This document shows, one piece after another, positions 1 to 7,108 of a DNA stretch of 15,195 nt (position 1 is the stretch's first letter; each line of letters starts with the position of its first letter). A program made the position numbers and the translations under genes. Source of the stretch: Clostridiaceae bacterium OM02-2AC (lineage in GTDB: Bacteria; Bacillota_I; Bacilli_A; Erysipelotrichales; Erysipelotrichaceae); the NCBI GenBank assembly GCA_003481775.1, contig QULU01000061.1:1-15195 (forward strand), read 5' to 3'. Below the pieces are notes generated by a model that was not told the origin of the DNA, ran no database searches, and saw only the letters and a list, made by a program, of their open reading frames with translations.

Positions 1-80
1 TCTTCATCTATATTATACACAATATTTAAGGTGATTCAACACAAAAGACTTAAAAATAAAAAAAACTTAGTCACACCTAT

Positions 81-111
81 CCAATGCCAATAGGTTAAGG
101 AAGTTGACAAA
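81..111. repeat. Left terminal inverted repeat of the IS4-family element
   Basis: This 31-bp arm pairs with 1842-1872 with two adjacent mismatches after the first 11 bp. Confidence 0.85.
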
Positions 112-190
112 TAGGAAAAGAGAAAACTAGGAGAAATTTTAAAAATTCTCTAGATACCTTCTTTTTTGCTATTGACAAATGAATCAAAAA

Positions 191-210
191 GCAGCCGCTA
201 TCGCGGCTGT
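191..210. promoter_or_regulatory. GC-rich hairpin in the transposase leader
   Basis: A perfect 7-bp stem, CAGCCGC (192-198) and GCGGCTG (203-209), has the loop TATC and a possible extra G-U pair at the base. It stands out in very AT-rich sequence and lies 21 bp before an AGGAGG box. IS231-like members of the IS4 family carry leader hairpins that block read-through transcription from outside, and this could do the same. The following T run is weak (gttta), so it is a poor stand-alone terminator. Confidence 0.5.
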
Positions 211-245
211 GTTTATAAGTGAAAAGGGCGAGGAGGACACAACTT

Positions 246-359
246 ATGGTATTCATTTATAGACAACAGATTTCTCTATGTTTTTACATTCATTCTCTTA
301 TAGTTTTATTCAACCATTATTCAGATTTTTACACTTTGATTGATTTTTTTTGTTTATAA
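246..359 (+). CDS. Possible 37-residue leader peptide with a strong ribosome binding site
   Basis: ATG at 246 follows AGGAGG (231-236) by 9 bases, the best-spaced Shine-Dalgarno near the IS4 transposase. The frame gives 37 codons ending in TAA. The peptide is hydrophobic and aromatic (starts MVFIYRQQISLCFYIHSLIV) and its frame differs from that of the transposase at 374. It could be a leader peptide, a decayed small toxin-like gene or a chance ORF. I recognise no family. Confidence 0.3.
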   Translation: MVFIYRQQISLCFYIHSLIVLFNHYSDFYTLIDFFCL

Positions 360-373
360 TGGTTGTGACGCCT

Positions 374-1722
374 ATGTGTGCTAATGTCATTCGTACTTTT
401 TATGATTACATTCAGCAGGCTTCCGTTTTTCATCTAGATCTTATCCGAGGTGATAATCCCCATTCTTTCACCAGAAATCGCCATAACTCTGTTATTGATC
501 TTGTTTATCAAATGCTGAATTGAAAAGGCGGTTCTCAATGGAGTGATATCATGGACTATTATCAAGATTAGGAAAAAAACCGGTTACAGAAACTGCTTTC
601 TATCTCGCCAGGAAGAAGTTCAATCCACAGGCTATATGTGTCATGAGTAATGAGTTCATTGCAAATTATTACGATAATGAAGCAGATAGTTTAAAAAATG
701 GAAAGGAAATCTTGTATTGGCTGTCGATGGATCAAAAATCATTCTTCCCAACACAAAGGAAAATACAGCTGCATTCGGAAGATTCTCTGCATCTGCAAAT
801 CCAACAAAAAATCAATCAAAACCTGTAGGTGGACTTTTATCTACCTTACATGACTGTCTAAACAATACGTTTTTAGATATGCAATTCGGTTCATGTACAT
901 TAAGTGAAATGGCACTGGCAGCACAGCATATCAAAACTTATTGTGAAAATTATGTTGCAAAAGCAATCTTTACCTTTGATTGCGGGTATCCGTCTATGCG
1001 ACTCATAGATCAACTGTTACAACAAAAACAATACTTTCTATTTCGTGTATCTTCTGTTTTTTTAAAAGCTTATATGGATCAGGTACAGGATGGTGAAGAC
1101 AGATTATTTGAAGTAACATTCGATAGAAAAACGACAAATCACTATCGAGAGGATATTCGGTTTCGCCAGCATCTGATGAATACCACATATCAGCTTTGGT
1201 TCATTAAAATCATTATAGGAAAAGACATTGTGGAATATCTGATATCTAACCTGCCAATGAATGAATACAGCATAGATGACTTAAAGGAATTGTATCATCT
1301 GCGCTGGACGATAGAAACATCCTATAATCGTTTGAAGAACAGGATAAAATTGGAGGAATTCAGAGGATTCAAAGAGATACTCATCTCTTCTATCAGGGTA
1401 TTTATGCAGATATATGGTTGTATAACTTGATATCATTAAAATGATAGAAATTAATGAAAAAGCAGCGATTGAACAAAAGGAAGATGGAGAATACGTAATC
1501 AAGCGAAATTTTAACAAGGCAGTGGGTATCATGAAAAAATGTTTATCAAATCATTGGTAATGATGGAAGAAGATATCTATAATACTGCAATGCAAGTGAT
1601 TGAGGAAAATATTATGAACAACGTCGTGTGGGTAAAAAAAGATTGATCCTATAGTCGAAAAAGGACAACAACACCATCGGCAATATCCTATAAAAAAGCA
1701 TATTGATTTATATATAGCATAG
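374..1722 (+). pseudogene. IS4-family transposase, broken
   Basis: This would be the DDE transposase of the surrounding element. The reading starts at ATG 374 (MCANVIRTFYDYIQQASVFH), meets an in-frame TGA at 521, shifts frame near 568 and again near 710, then runs open to 1428. It shifts again and can be followed to IKKHIDLYIA and a stop at 1720-1722. Catalytic features are visible: AVDGSKIILP holds the first Asp, FTFDCGYPSM the second, and YHLRWTIETSYNRLK matches the IS4 YREK signature (Y-2-R-3-E-6-K). The gene decayed by point mutation and small indels, not by truncation, so the full length can be reconstructed. The start is the first ATG upstream of the conserved N-terminal region; no good ribosome binding site precedes it. 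Confidence 0.88.
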
Positions 1723-1789
1723 TGGCTCTCATATTTTTTTTCATAATGCCTTTTTTACTATGTTTTATGGATTAAATATGTTTATAAAA

Positions 1790-1839
1790 AGATTAGACAT
1801 CTACATTTCATCTTGTGCAGACATCTAATCTATTTTTTT
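1790..1839 (+). terminator. Rho-independent terminator-like hairpin after the IS4 transposase
   Basis: The 8-bp stem AGATTAGA (1790-1797) and TCTAATCT (1824-1831) is followed by a run of seven T (1833-1839) just inside the right terminal repeat. The stem is AT-rich with a long loop, so strength is uncertain. Confidence 0.55.
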
Positions 1840-1841
1840 AT

Positions 1842-1872
1842 TTTGTCAACTTCCTTAACTGATTGGCATTGG
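1842..1872. repeat. Right terminal inverted repeat of the IS4-family element
   Basis: Reverse complement of the left arm at 81-111, with two mismatches. Confidence 0.85.
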
Positions 1873-2023
1873 TAGGTAGATACCCTGTTTTTTTAATACA
1901 ACCATTTTCTAGATGGAGATAATTTTCCTAAACTTTACATTCCTCTATTAATTGTATTAAAAGGGCTGTGCTTTTTGGCTTAATTAGTAAATTAGTGTGA
2001 TTTAAATATTATTACATAAATAC
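1873..2023. other. Spacer without a recognised gene
   Basis: This is AT-rich sequence between the IS4 right end and the fold-back hairpin. I see no gene, RNA or convincing regulatory element. Confidence 0.6.
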
Positions 2024-2096
2024 TGTAACGATAGCGTAGGTTTATCCTATAGATGAAGTGAGTACATCTATAGGATAAACCTACGCTATCGTTACA
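2024..2096. repeat. Perfect 32-bp fold-back inverted repeat
   Basis: Arm 2024-2055 is the exact reverse complement of arm 2065-2096, with a 9-base loop (aagtgagta). There is no mismatch in 32 bp. The right arm continues into the coding 3' end of a relic transposase (2081-2152) and aligns loosely with the same part of the better-preserved copy near 5535-5560. The right arm is therefore probably the original and the left arm an inverted copy. No T run follows, so it is not an ordinary terminator. Confidence 0.95.
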
Positions 2097-2152
2097 ACAG
2101 GGATTCGGCTCTTTATTTATCCAAACTTGTGGATTTATGCGCCAATTTGTGA
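2081..2152 (+). pseudogene. 3' tip of a lost transposase gene, related to the one at 4028-5616
   Basis: The fragment reads LRYRYNRDSALYLSKLVD, then LCANL and TGA at 2150-2152. The C-terminus of the other transposase reads RYRYNRNSALYLSMLEDM, then CADM. Only these last 23 or so codons survive, because upstream sequence is replaced by the fold-back hairpin. The stop codon overlaps the terminal repeat in both copies. Codon differences between the copies show that this is a diverged relative and not a recent duplicate. Confidence 0.8.
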
Positions 2153-2169
2153 TAATTATTCCACATTAG
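2149..2169. repeat. Relic right terminal repeat of a second copy of the 3949-5633 element type
   Basis: This 21-bp sequence matches the right terminal repeat at 5613-5633 with one mismatch (ACATTAG here, ACACTAG there). It overlaps the stop codon of the transposase fragment as in the fuller copy. No matching left end is present. Confidence 0.85.
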
Positions 2170-3339
2170 TGTAGTGAACCGATTACTTTTAGCGATATCA
2201 ATATCCCTATGATGTACTGAATTTCCTAGCATTATCGGTAGTGAATCGCCATCGGATGCGGACATATGTCCATTGCGGTCACTCTCCCATGCTTCTAGTT
2301 TCTGCCGGAGCAGGTCTATATTGTTAATCATTCGGGATAGGCACTGACATGTCATTACATAAAGCTCTATTTCGGCAATAAAAAGCCAGCTCACATGCTT
2401 GGAAGTGTAATGGATTTACAGCTTTTTAGCAATCATGTGGTCTTCCGCAGCAGGAAATGCTTTGTACAGGGATGAAAGGGCTTGGGTATTCTGATTGTCC
2501 ATGACAAGTATGATTTTATCACGGCCAGGGTAGCTGACATCCACCAAGTACTTGATCACCTCTGCCCAGTTAACCGCAGTAAGGTGTTCCTGGACACTTA
2601 CATGCCGCACGCCTCCTAGAGGTTACACGAATACAAATATACTGCATGTACCGTTTCGGATATATTCTGAATCAAATTTCTGGGTATCACCTGGGCGCAT
2701 AAGCAGCGGCCCCCTGTATTCTCCAAGCAGCTGGGTATGGCTTTTCATCCATACATACCAACGGAACAGTAGGGTCATATGGCTTTTTATAAATGTCCAG
2801 AATCTCCTCCATGCGGGCTACGAATTCTGCGTTATCTTTGGGAGGGATGCATTAGTAGGTGTTTTGTGGGGCCGAAGTGTCCGGCGTGAATGCCCCTCCG
2901 GGGTAGGACTGCAGACCATCTGGATAATGAGTGCTTCAGCGCTTCCATCCACCTTGAGCAATGCAGCACTGGAATTAGGGATGATTTTGTAGACGACAAT
3001 ATCGGTAATGCCATTCTTAACATAAGACTGAATGATATTTGTTATGGTAGCAGGTCAAACAGCATAGCTGTGAGCAACCAAGGGATGGGTGAGCCCTGTT
3101 TCATGCTCTTCATCCGACTCATGCAGTATCAGGCACTGCTTTAAAACGGTTTTGCAGTTTTTTTTTGTTGCGAAATGTTTTTTTGAAGTGTAGCCCTTTC
3201 ATCATCACTAAGCTTAAAAATGTATATTTTTGATCTTGCCATAGAAAATCACCACCGTTTCTTTGTTTCTTTTATTGTGCCAGAAAACGGCAATAATAGC
3301 CAAGACTATTCAACTAAATATCATCATGTCAATACACTA
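2167..3339 (-). mobile_element. IS630-family element, copy 1, decayed
   Basis: It is bounded by TAGTGTAGTGAAC (from 2167) and the reverse complement of TAGTGTATTGACATGATG (ending 3339), with TA at both outer ends as expected for IS630/Tc1-type insertion into TA. Length is about 1.17 kb with one broken transposase on the minus strand. Copy 2 at 12400-13665 has similar ends. The left TA coincides with the CTAG tip of the relic repeat at 2149-2169, which suggests insertion into that tip. Confidence 0.75.
2190..3242 (-). pseudogene. IS630-family transposase, broken (copy 1)
   Basis: The reading starts at ATG 3242 on the minus strand (MARSKIYIFKLSDDERATLQ) and passes through a helix-turn-helix region with several frameshifts. 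It continues through PEGHSRRTL, LLGEYRGPLLMRPGDTQKFD and RHVSVQEHLTAVNWAEVIKY, then KIILVMDNQNT with the second catalytic Asp, and IAEIELYVMTCQCLSR with the catalytic Glu. The first catalytic Asp lies in the shifted WMDEKPYQ-like segment. At least four lesions are visible, including an in-frame stop after AEDHMIAKKL. After WESDRN (near 2270) the C-terminal end no longer resembles the family, so the left boundary is approximate. Confidence 0.82.
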
Positions 3340-3659
3340 GATGTATGCCATGCACGGCACAATAATAAAAGCAGGAAGAAAAACAACCTGCTTACTAAAG
3401 AATTGAATCGTCCTAATGAAATCCCGTCTTTTGACACCTAAAGAACAAAAAAACAGCTATAAGTCCTTTAAATGTCGCAGCACATTATCTACAAGGATAT
3501 TTAGCTCTGTTCCAATATCGGAGAAAACATCCTATGTATTTAAATAATGAAATAGGACGCAGTCTGTTTTGTCAGTTGAATTGTATTAAAATGCACTTAG
3601 AAATAAAGATATCTGTAGTGGCGTCAATATTTATAGGACTTTATTTATAGGACTTTTTA
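3340..3659. other. Spacer upstream of the mobT ruin
   Basis: No intact gene is visible. An open frame through 3441 is made mostly of the minus-strand IS630 end read antisense and is not believable. The sequence probably holds decayed element DNA that I cannot identify. A tandem duplication lies at its right edge. Confidence 0.5.
3630..3655 (+). repeat. Tandem duplication over the mobT ribosome binding region
   Basis: The 12-mer TTTATAGGACTT occurs at 3630-3641 and again at 3644-3655, a 14-bp period. Each copy contains AGGA. The second AGGA (3649-3652) lies 7 bases before ATG 3660 and would serve as the Shine-Dalgarno. Confidence 0.7.
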
Positions 3660-3948
3660 ATGCAGCATATAAAACAACTAAAAGAAAAGCGTGAGGAATA
3701 CGGTGTATCACAATTACGATTTGCTGTTGCCTGTGGTATTAGTCGTGAGTATTACGATCGTATTGAATTGGAAAACAGCCATTGACAGACGAATTAAAGG
3801 AAACAATGACAAAACAGATTGAGCATTTCAATCCTCTAGAACCATTGTTCTTATTGGTAGATTACTTTCGTGTTCGCTTTCCAATTACGGACGCACTAGC
3901 AGTTATTCTTGATGTCTTACAACTTAAACCTGATTATATGTTTTTTTT
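3660..3948 (+). pseudogene. MobT-type relaxase (Tn916 Orf20 family), 5' part, broken
   Basis: MobT (Orf20) proteins combine an N-terminal helix-turn-helix with a replication-initiation-factor nuclease domain and nick the transfer origin of Tn916-like integrative conjugative elements. Here ATG 3660 opens MQHIKQLKEKREEYGVSQLR, then FAVACGISREYYDRIELENS, a typical HTH. A frameshift near 3780 follows, and then LTDELKETMTKQIEHFNP and VDYFRVRFPITDALAVILDV, LQLKPDYM, the family's start of the catalytic domain. The gene is cut at 3948 by an insertion sequence and resumes after 5633. Family assignment is from recognised sequence pattern; I could not run a search. No conjugation genes (FtsK/TcpA, VirB4-like) are recognisable beside it. 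Confidence 0.82.
3941..3948. repeat. Target site of the insertion sequence: run of eight T
   Basis: Eight T precede the left terminal repeat and seven T (5634-5640) follow the right one. This fits a 7- or 8-bp target duplication in a T run, but a homopolymer cannot prove it. Confidence 0.5.
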
Positions 3949-3969
3949 CTAGTGTGGAATAATTATCAC
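3949..3969. repeat. Left 21-bp terminal inverted repeat
   Basis: Exact reverse complement of 5613-5633. Confidence 0.95.
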
Positions 3970-3998
3970 AAAATAATCAATATAGGCATCAAAGGGTG

Positions 3999-4017
3999 TA
4001 TAATGAGAATAATGGAG
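3999..4017 (+). promoter_or_regulatory. Likely -10 box and ribosome binding site of the transposase
   Basis: A consensus TATAAT lies at 3999-4004 just inside the left repeat. GGAG (4014-4017) precedes ATG 4028 by 10 bases. No good -35 box is seen (ATCAAT at 3976-3981 with a 17-base spacer), so transcription may be weak. Confidence 0.45.
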
Positions 4018-4027
4018 ATGATAAATT

Positions 4028-5616
4028 ATGAAAAGCATCTATACTGTGGAAGCAGAGGAAAAACTCGTATATAAACTAGAAATCACAAGATGTCCAATAT
4101 GTATATCGTCATTGTGTATCAAACAAATTGTAATGACACTAAGCGGAACATATCAGATTATAAATTTAGGTTATGGATGTCCAGATAAAAACTGTAAAGG
4201 AAATGATGTCGTATATTCATCAGAAGAAGCATTTCATCAAAGCTTATGGTATACAAGATATGGTATGGATGTTTTTGCCTTTATTGGAGAGCAACGTTTC
4301 TGTAATCATAAAACCAGAATGGAAATAGCGGAAGAATTGAAACAGTATCATGTTCAGATAACTGACCGTGAGGTTGAGAAATGTATGAGAAATACAAGCA
4401 CCTTCTTAAAACAGATAGCACAGAAAGACAAAACGAGACTTATCAGACTTGCAAAGCAAGATATGGTGGTATCGTACTGTCGTTAGATGGTATACAACCA
4501 GCGAAAGGGAATGAACCACTATATGTTTTAAGAGAAGTTTTGTGTGGTAAAGTGATTGCATCAATCAGTATGAAAAATGGGTCTTCGAAAGAGTTGAAGG
4601 AAGCCTTAGAGCCATATGTAAATACAGATGTTCCCATACTTGGTTTCGTCAGAGATAGACAAAGATCAATACGGAAAGCTCTAAAAGAATTACGTTCGGA
4701 TGTTCCTTATCAGTTCTGCCAGTTTCATTACTTAAAAGATATTTCAAAGCCAATGATAGCATCAGATAGAAAGTTAAAAACTACAATCAAGAAAAACCTG
4801 CGAGGTTTGCAGGCAATCGAAGTAAGTTTTAAGCAGAATGAGCAATTAGAGGAGAAGGAAAAAGAAATCATAAACGGATATTGTGAGGCTATAAGATCTA
4901 TTCTGTTAGAAGATGGAAAACCGTCACTAGAACTACCTGGGATGAAAATTTATGAGAGACTGGAAGAGTTAAAAAAATCGTTTGAGCATTCATTGCGAAT
5001 GGTAGAGCAAAAAAAGAGACTTTCAGTATATCTTAAAACGTTTCCCACAATGATCAATAGGAGAAATCACAAAAGAAGCTATCACAAGGTGCAAGAGATG
5101 TATGAAATCATAAGAGATATAGTCAAAAGCCTAGAAAAAACAAGCTTTTCCATCAGTCAATCGCACGAGGAGGCTCTTAAAAGTCTATTGATAAAAGCCT
5201 TTCAAGAAAAGGGTCAAAAGCATGGCATGAAAGGGTTTATGGAAAATCTAAAATGATACAGCAAGGGATTTTGGGAAGGATTATTCACGTATTATGATAA
5301 TCCAGAGATACCAAAAACAAATAATGATCTCGAACGTTCATTCCATTTAGCTAAACAAGATTATCGTAGGATTGCAGGAAATGATGATTGGGGTAGATAT
5401 ATACAATATCAAGGAGAAAAGGTGATGTTTATCTATAATTATACAAATAGGAGAGACGATATGATTAAAAAGTTTACAGAAATAGGAAAACTTACTTACA
5501 GATCAATATCACAAGATTACCTAAACAAGAATAGTGATCAAACATCGCGATATCGTTATAATAGGAATTCTGCTCTCTATTTATCTATGCTCGAAGATAT
5601 GTGCGCTGATATGTGA
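4028..5616 (+). pseudogene. DDE-type transposase of the 3949-5633 element, one frame change and one stop
   Basis: The first frame (4028-4486) has a Cys-rich N-terminus (ITRCPICISSLCIK, later GYGCPDKNCKGND) like a zinc ribbon. The reading then needs a -1 (or +2) change within the 4381-4486 overlap, about 4455-4465, to continue as YGGIVLSLDGIQPAKGNEPL. Probable acidic residues are the Asp in LSLDGIQP, the Asp in GFVRDRQRSI and the Glu in NNDLERSFHLAKQDYRR. A single in-frame TGA at 5254-5256 interrupts it, but the same frame continues to TGA 5614-5616. The total would be about 528 residues. The frame change could be programmed, as in many insertion sequences, but I see no convincing slippery heptamer, and the TGA argues for decay. 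I cannot name the IS family with confidence. Confidence 0.75.
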
Positions 5617-5633
5617 TAATTATTCCACACTAG
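5613..5633. repeat. Right 21-bp terminal inverted repeat
   Basis: Exact reverse complement of 3949-3969; overlaps the last codons of the transposase. Confidence 0.95.
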
Positions 5634-6386
5634 TTTTTTTAAAATTATGGATAATGTGGATATGATTCAAATATATTCTTGGAAACACAAATTTGCTGGC
5701 ACATAGTATGACTTTATGCTCTATTGTATGTCGGTTGGTGGTGTAATGAAAAGGCTTTGTTTGGCTATCAATGACAGAGCAGGTATTTTAGATATTCCAC
5801 ATTAAGGAAAAAATAAGGCAGGTGAATGTATTTCTTATTTTCGTAAGCAGAAAGATTAGGACAGTACAGAAAAATGTGGAGATGATATACCTAAAAACAC
5901 TGTAGAAATCTTATATCTGGGTACTTTATGTAGTGAACCATATATGTGTGTATCAGAAGTATTATGAGCTGTATGTCAAGAATGGCACAGTTGAAGATAC
6001 AGAAATTAAAAACAAATTTTAATACGTATGAAGAATGAGCTTGCTTATTATGCGGTTGTTGATTTACTGACTTATCGAGACGCTGAACGCATCGCTTTTT
6101 CTTTTTTCAATCATTATATCCGCTTTTTTAGACAGAGAGGACGATAAATCGAAAAATCAATGAAAGATAAATGCGGATTGGGCATGGTTTATAGGAGAAG
6201 ACAGAGAGCAGATACAATAAACAACGAAATCAGAGACTTATACATTACAAAAGGCATTGCATCGGTTAAAAGGCAAGTAGCACCTACGAAAAAATGTTAC
6301 AGGAATTAGATAAAGAAAACCCCACAACCATACTGAAAGATATGATTGAGCTGGCAGAACTGGAAAATAAGCTTTATTGTAGTTAG
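5634..6386 (+). pseudogene. MobT-type relaxase (Tn916 Orf20 family), 3' part, broken
   Basis: This continues the gene cut at 3948. Pieces in changing frames match the family in order: KNYG at the junction, GGVMKRLCLAINDRAGILDI, ECISYFRKQKD, VEILYLGTLCSEPYMC, YELYVKNGTVEDTEIKN, MKNELAYYAVVDLLTYRDAE, RIAFSFFNHYIRF, then VKRQVAPTKKMLQELDKEN and LKDMIELAELENKL before a TAG at 6384-6386. At least six stops or frameshifts are present, including a stop after LDIPH and another after KNKF. A segment between the junction and GGVMKRL is shorter than the family norm, so some sequence is deleted. The protein cannot be made. The insertion sequence may have hit an already dead gene. Confidence 0.8.
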
Positions 6387-6670
6387 AAAATCAAAGATTG
6401 TAGAATGAATTGATACAACTGTTCCACAAGAGAATGACGGTATTTTTTAATTTTTTCTATCGATGTTCGCCATTTTATCAAATTCATTTGTATTAATGAT
6501 GAGGAAGAAAAAAGCAGATTGTATCTAAATGATTGCCGTGCAGATAGTAAATGAAAGAAGAAAAAGATTTCTAAAAGTGTCGGAATCAATCTTTCATGAA
6601 CAGTGTTATGTGAAAGGAAGAAAATATTTAAAATTGGTAGTGTTATTATCAAAAAAGCAAGAGGCTGAAA

Positions 6671-6811
6671 ATGCTTTACACTGAGAATATATGCCTTAGT
6701 AGTAAAGTAATTTATGAAACATCAAAAGTGGTAAAATATTCGAGCAAAAGAGTTGCAATTCCATTATTTTTCATGATATATTTTTTTACGATTGGTAAAT
6801 ATTGGATTTAA
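6671..6811 (+). CDS. Possible 46-residue membrane peptide
   Basis: ATG 6671 follows AGAGG (6660-6664) by 6 bases. The frame ends at TAA 6809-6811. The C-terminal half is hydrophobic (VAIPLFFMIYFFTIGKYWI), compatible with one membrane segment after a Lys-rich stretch (KVVKYSSKR). It overlaps another small open frame (6529-6684) in a different frame. I recognise no family, and it may be chance or debris. Confidence 0.22.
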   Translation: MLYTENICLSSKVIYETSKVVKYSSKRVAIPLFFMIYFFTIGKYWI

Positions 6812-6868
6812 ATTTTTCTCATGAAAGGAGGGGGTATCAGTAAGAATGGACATTTGCTATTTTGTCAA

Positions 6869-6991
6869 ATGAGAGTGCTTAACAAAGGATCATCCCATGA
6901 ACAAATAACGATATCCGAAAAGAAACAGAAGCAAATCTTTCAGCGGAAGTATGGGGGTAAGACAAAATACCAAGTGCTGTTTTTAGAATAG
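6869..6991 (+). CDS. Possible 40-residue peptide, perhaps element debris
   Basis: ATG 6869 to TAG 6989-6991 encodes a basic peptide starting MRVLNKGSSHEQITISEKKQ and ending YGGKTKYQVLFLE. The end faintly recalls small transposon-encoded TnpW-like proteins (a basic stretch followed by G-x-T-x-Y-x-V), but this is only an impression. No ribosome binding site is close. The AAAGGAGGGGG box some 35 bases upstream fits the short frame at 6845 better. Confidence 0.2.
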   Translation: MRVLNKGSSHEQITISEKKQKQIFQRKYGGKTKYQVLFLE

Positions 6992-7108
6992 TGATTTAAA
7001 AGACAAAAGAGTACATCTACAAAGGCACATAAATTGGGAATTAATGGTACACTTACCCATTTGTTTTTTGAATCAAGAATTACAAGATCTATTTGAAAGG
7101 AGATGTCT

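Larger units (their letters stand above)
81..1872 (+). mobile_element. IS4-family insertion sequence, decayed
   Basis: Terminal inverted repeats bound the element: 81-111 matches the reverse complement of 1842-1872 in 29 of 31 positions. Both arms start CCAATGCCAAT and end GTTAAGGAAGTTGACAAA. Between them lie a leader with a hairpin, one broken transposase gene on the plus strand and a terminator-like hairpin. I see no clear target-site duplication: the left flank ends cacacctat and the right flank begins taggtagat. The IS4 assignment rests on the transposase motifs. The element should be unable to move by itself, although the repeats look good enough to be mobilised by a related transposase. 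Confidence 0.85.
3949..5633 (+). mobile_element. 1.7-kb insertion sequence inside mobT; family not assigned
   Basis: Perfect 21-bp terminal inverted repeats (3949-3969 and 5613-5633; outer end CTAGTGTGGAATAATTATCA) enclose one transposase gene on the plus strand. The repeat overlaps the transposase stop codon. Removing the element and one T run joins the two halves of the MobT ruin (PDYM, then KNYG), which shows the exact insertion point. The perfect repeats contrast with the decayed neighbours and suggest a rather late arrival. A related relic end is at 2149-2169. Confidence 0.92.
6387..7108. other. Degraded region between mobT and the large secreted-protein gene
   Basis: About 720 bp hold no recognisable intact gene. 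Short open frames exist (6529-6684, 6671-6811, 6869-6991, plus strand), two of them overlapping. Coding-like fragments such as INDEEEKSRLYLNDCRADSK near 6490-6556 suggest a decayed gene of unknown type. A strong ribosome binding site (AAAGGAGGGGG from about 6825) now precedes only an 8-codon frame at 6845. I see no clear promoter for the large gene here. Confidence 0.5.

Noticed and set aside
2552..3441. Plus-strand open frames across 2552-2992, 2890-3144 and 3220-3441
   Set aside because: They are antisense to the IS630 transposase pseudogene and its end, and have no family pattern or ribosome binding site.
5254..5256. TGA read as Trp (Mycoplasma-type code), since the transposase continues after it
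   Set aside because: The intact large gene uses TGG for Trp and ends in TAA. The other in-frame TGA, in the IS4 transposase at 521, sits where Trp is not expected (between LN and KGG). Decay is the simpler reading.
7103..7105. First ATG as the start of the large protein
   Set aside because: It directly abuts the AAAGGAG box with no spacing; the ATG at 7109 is correctly spaced.
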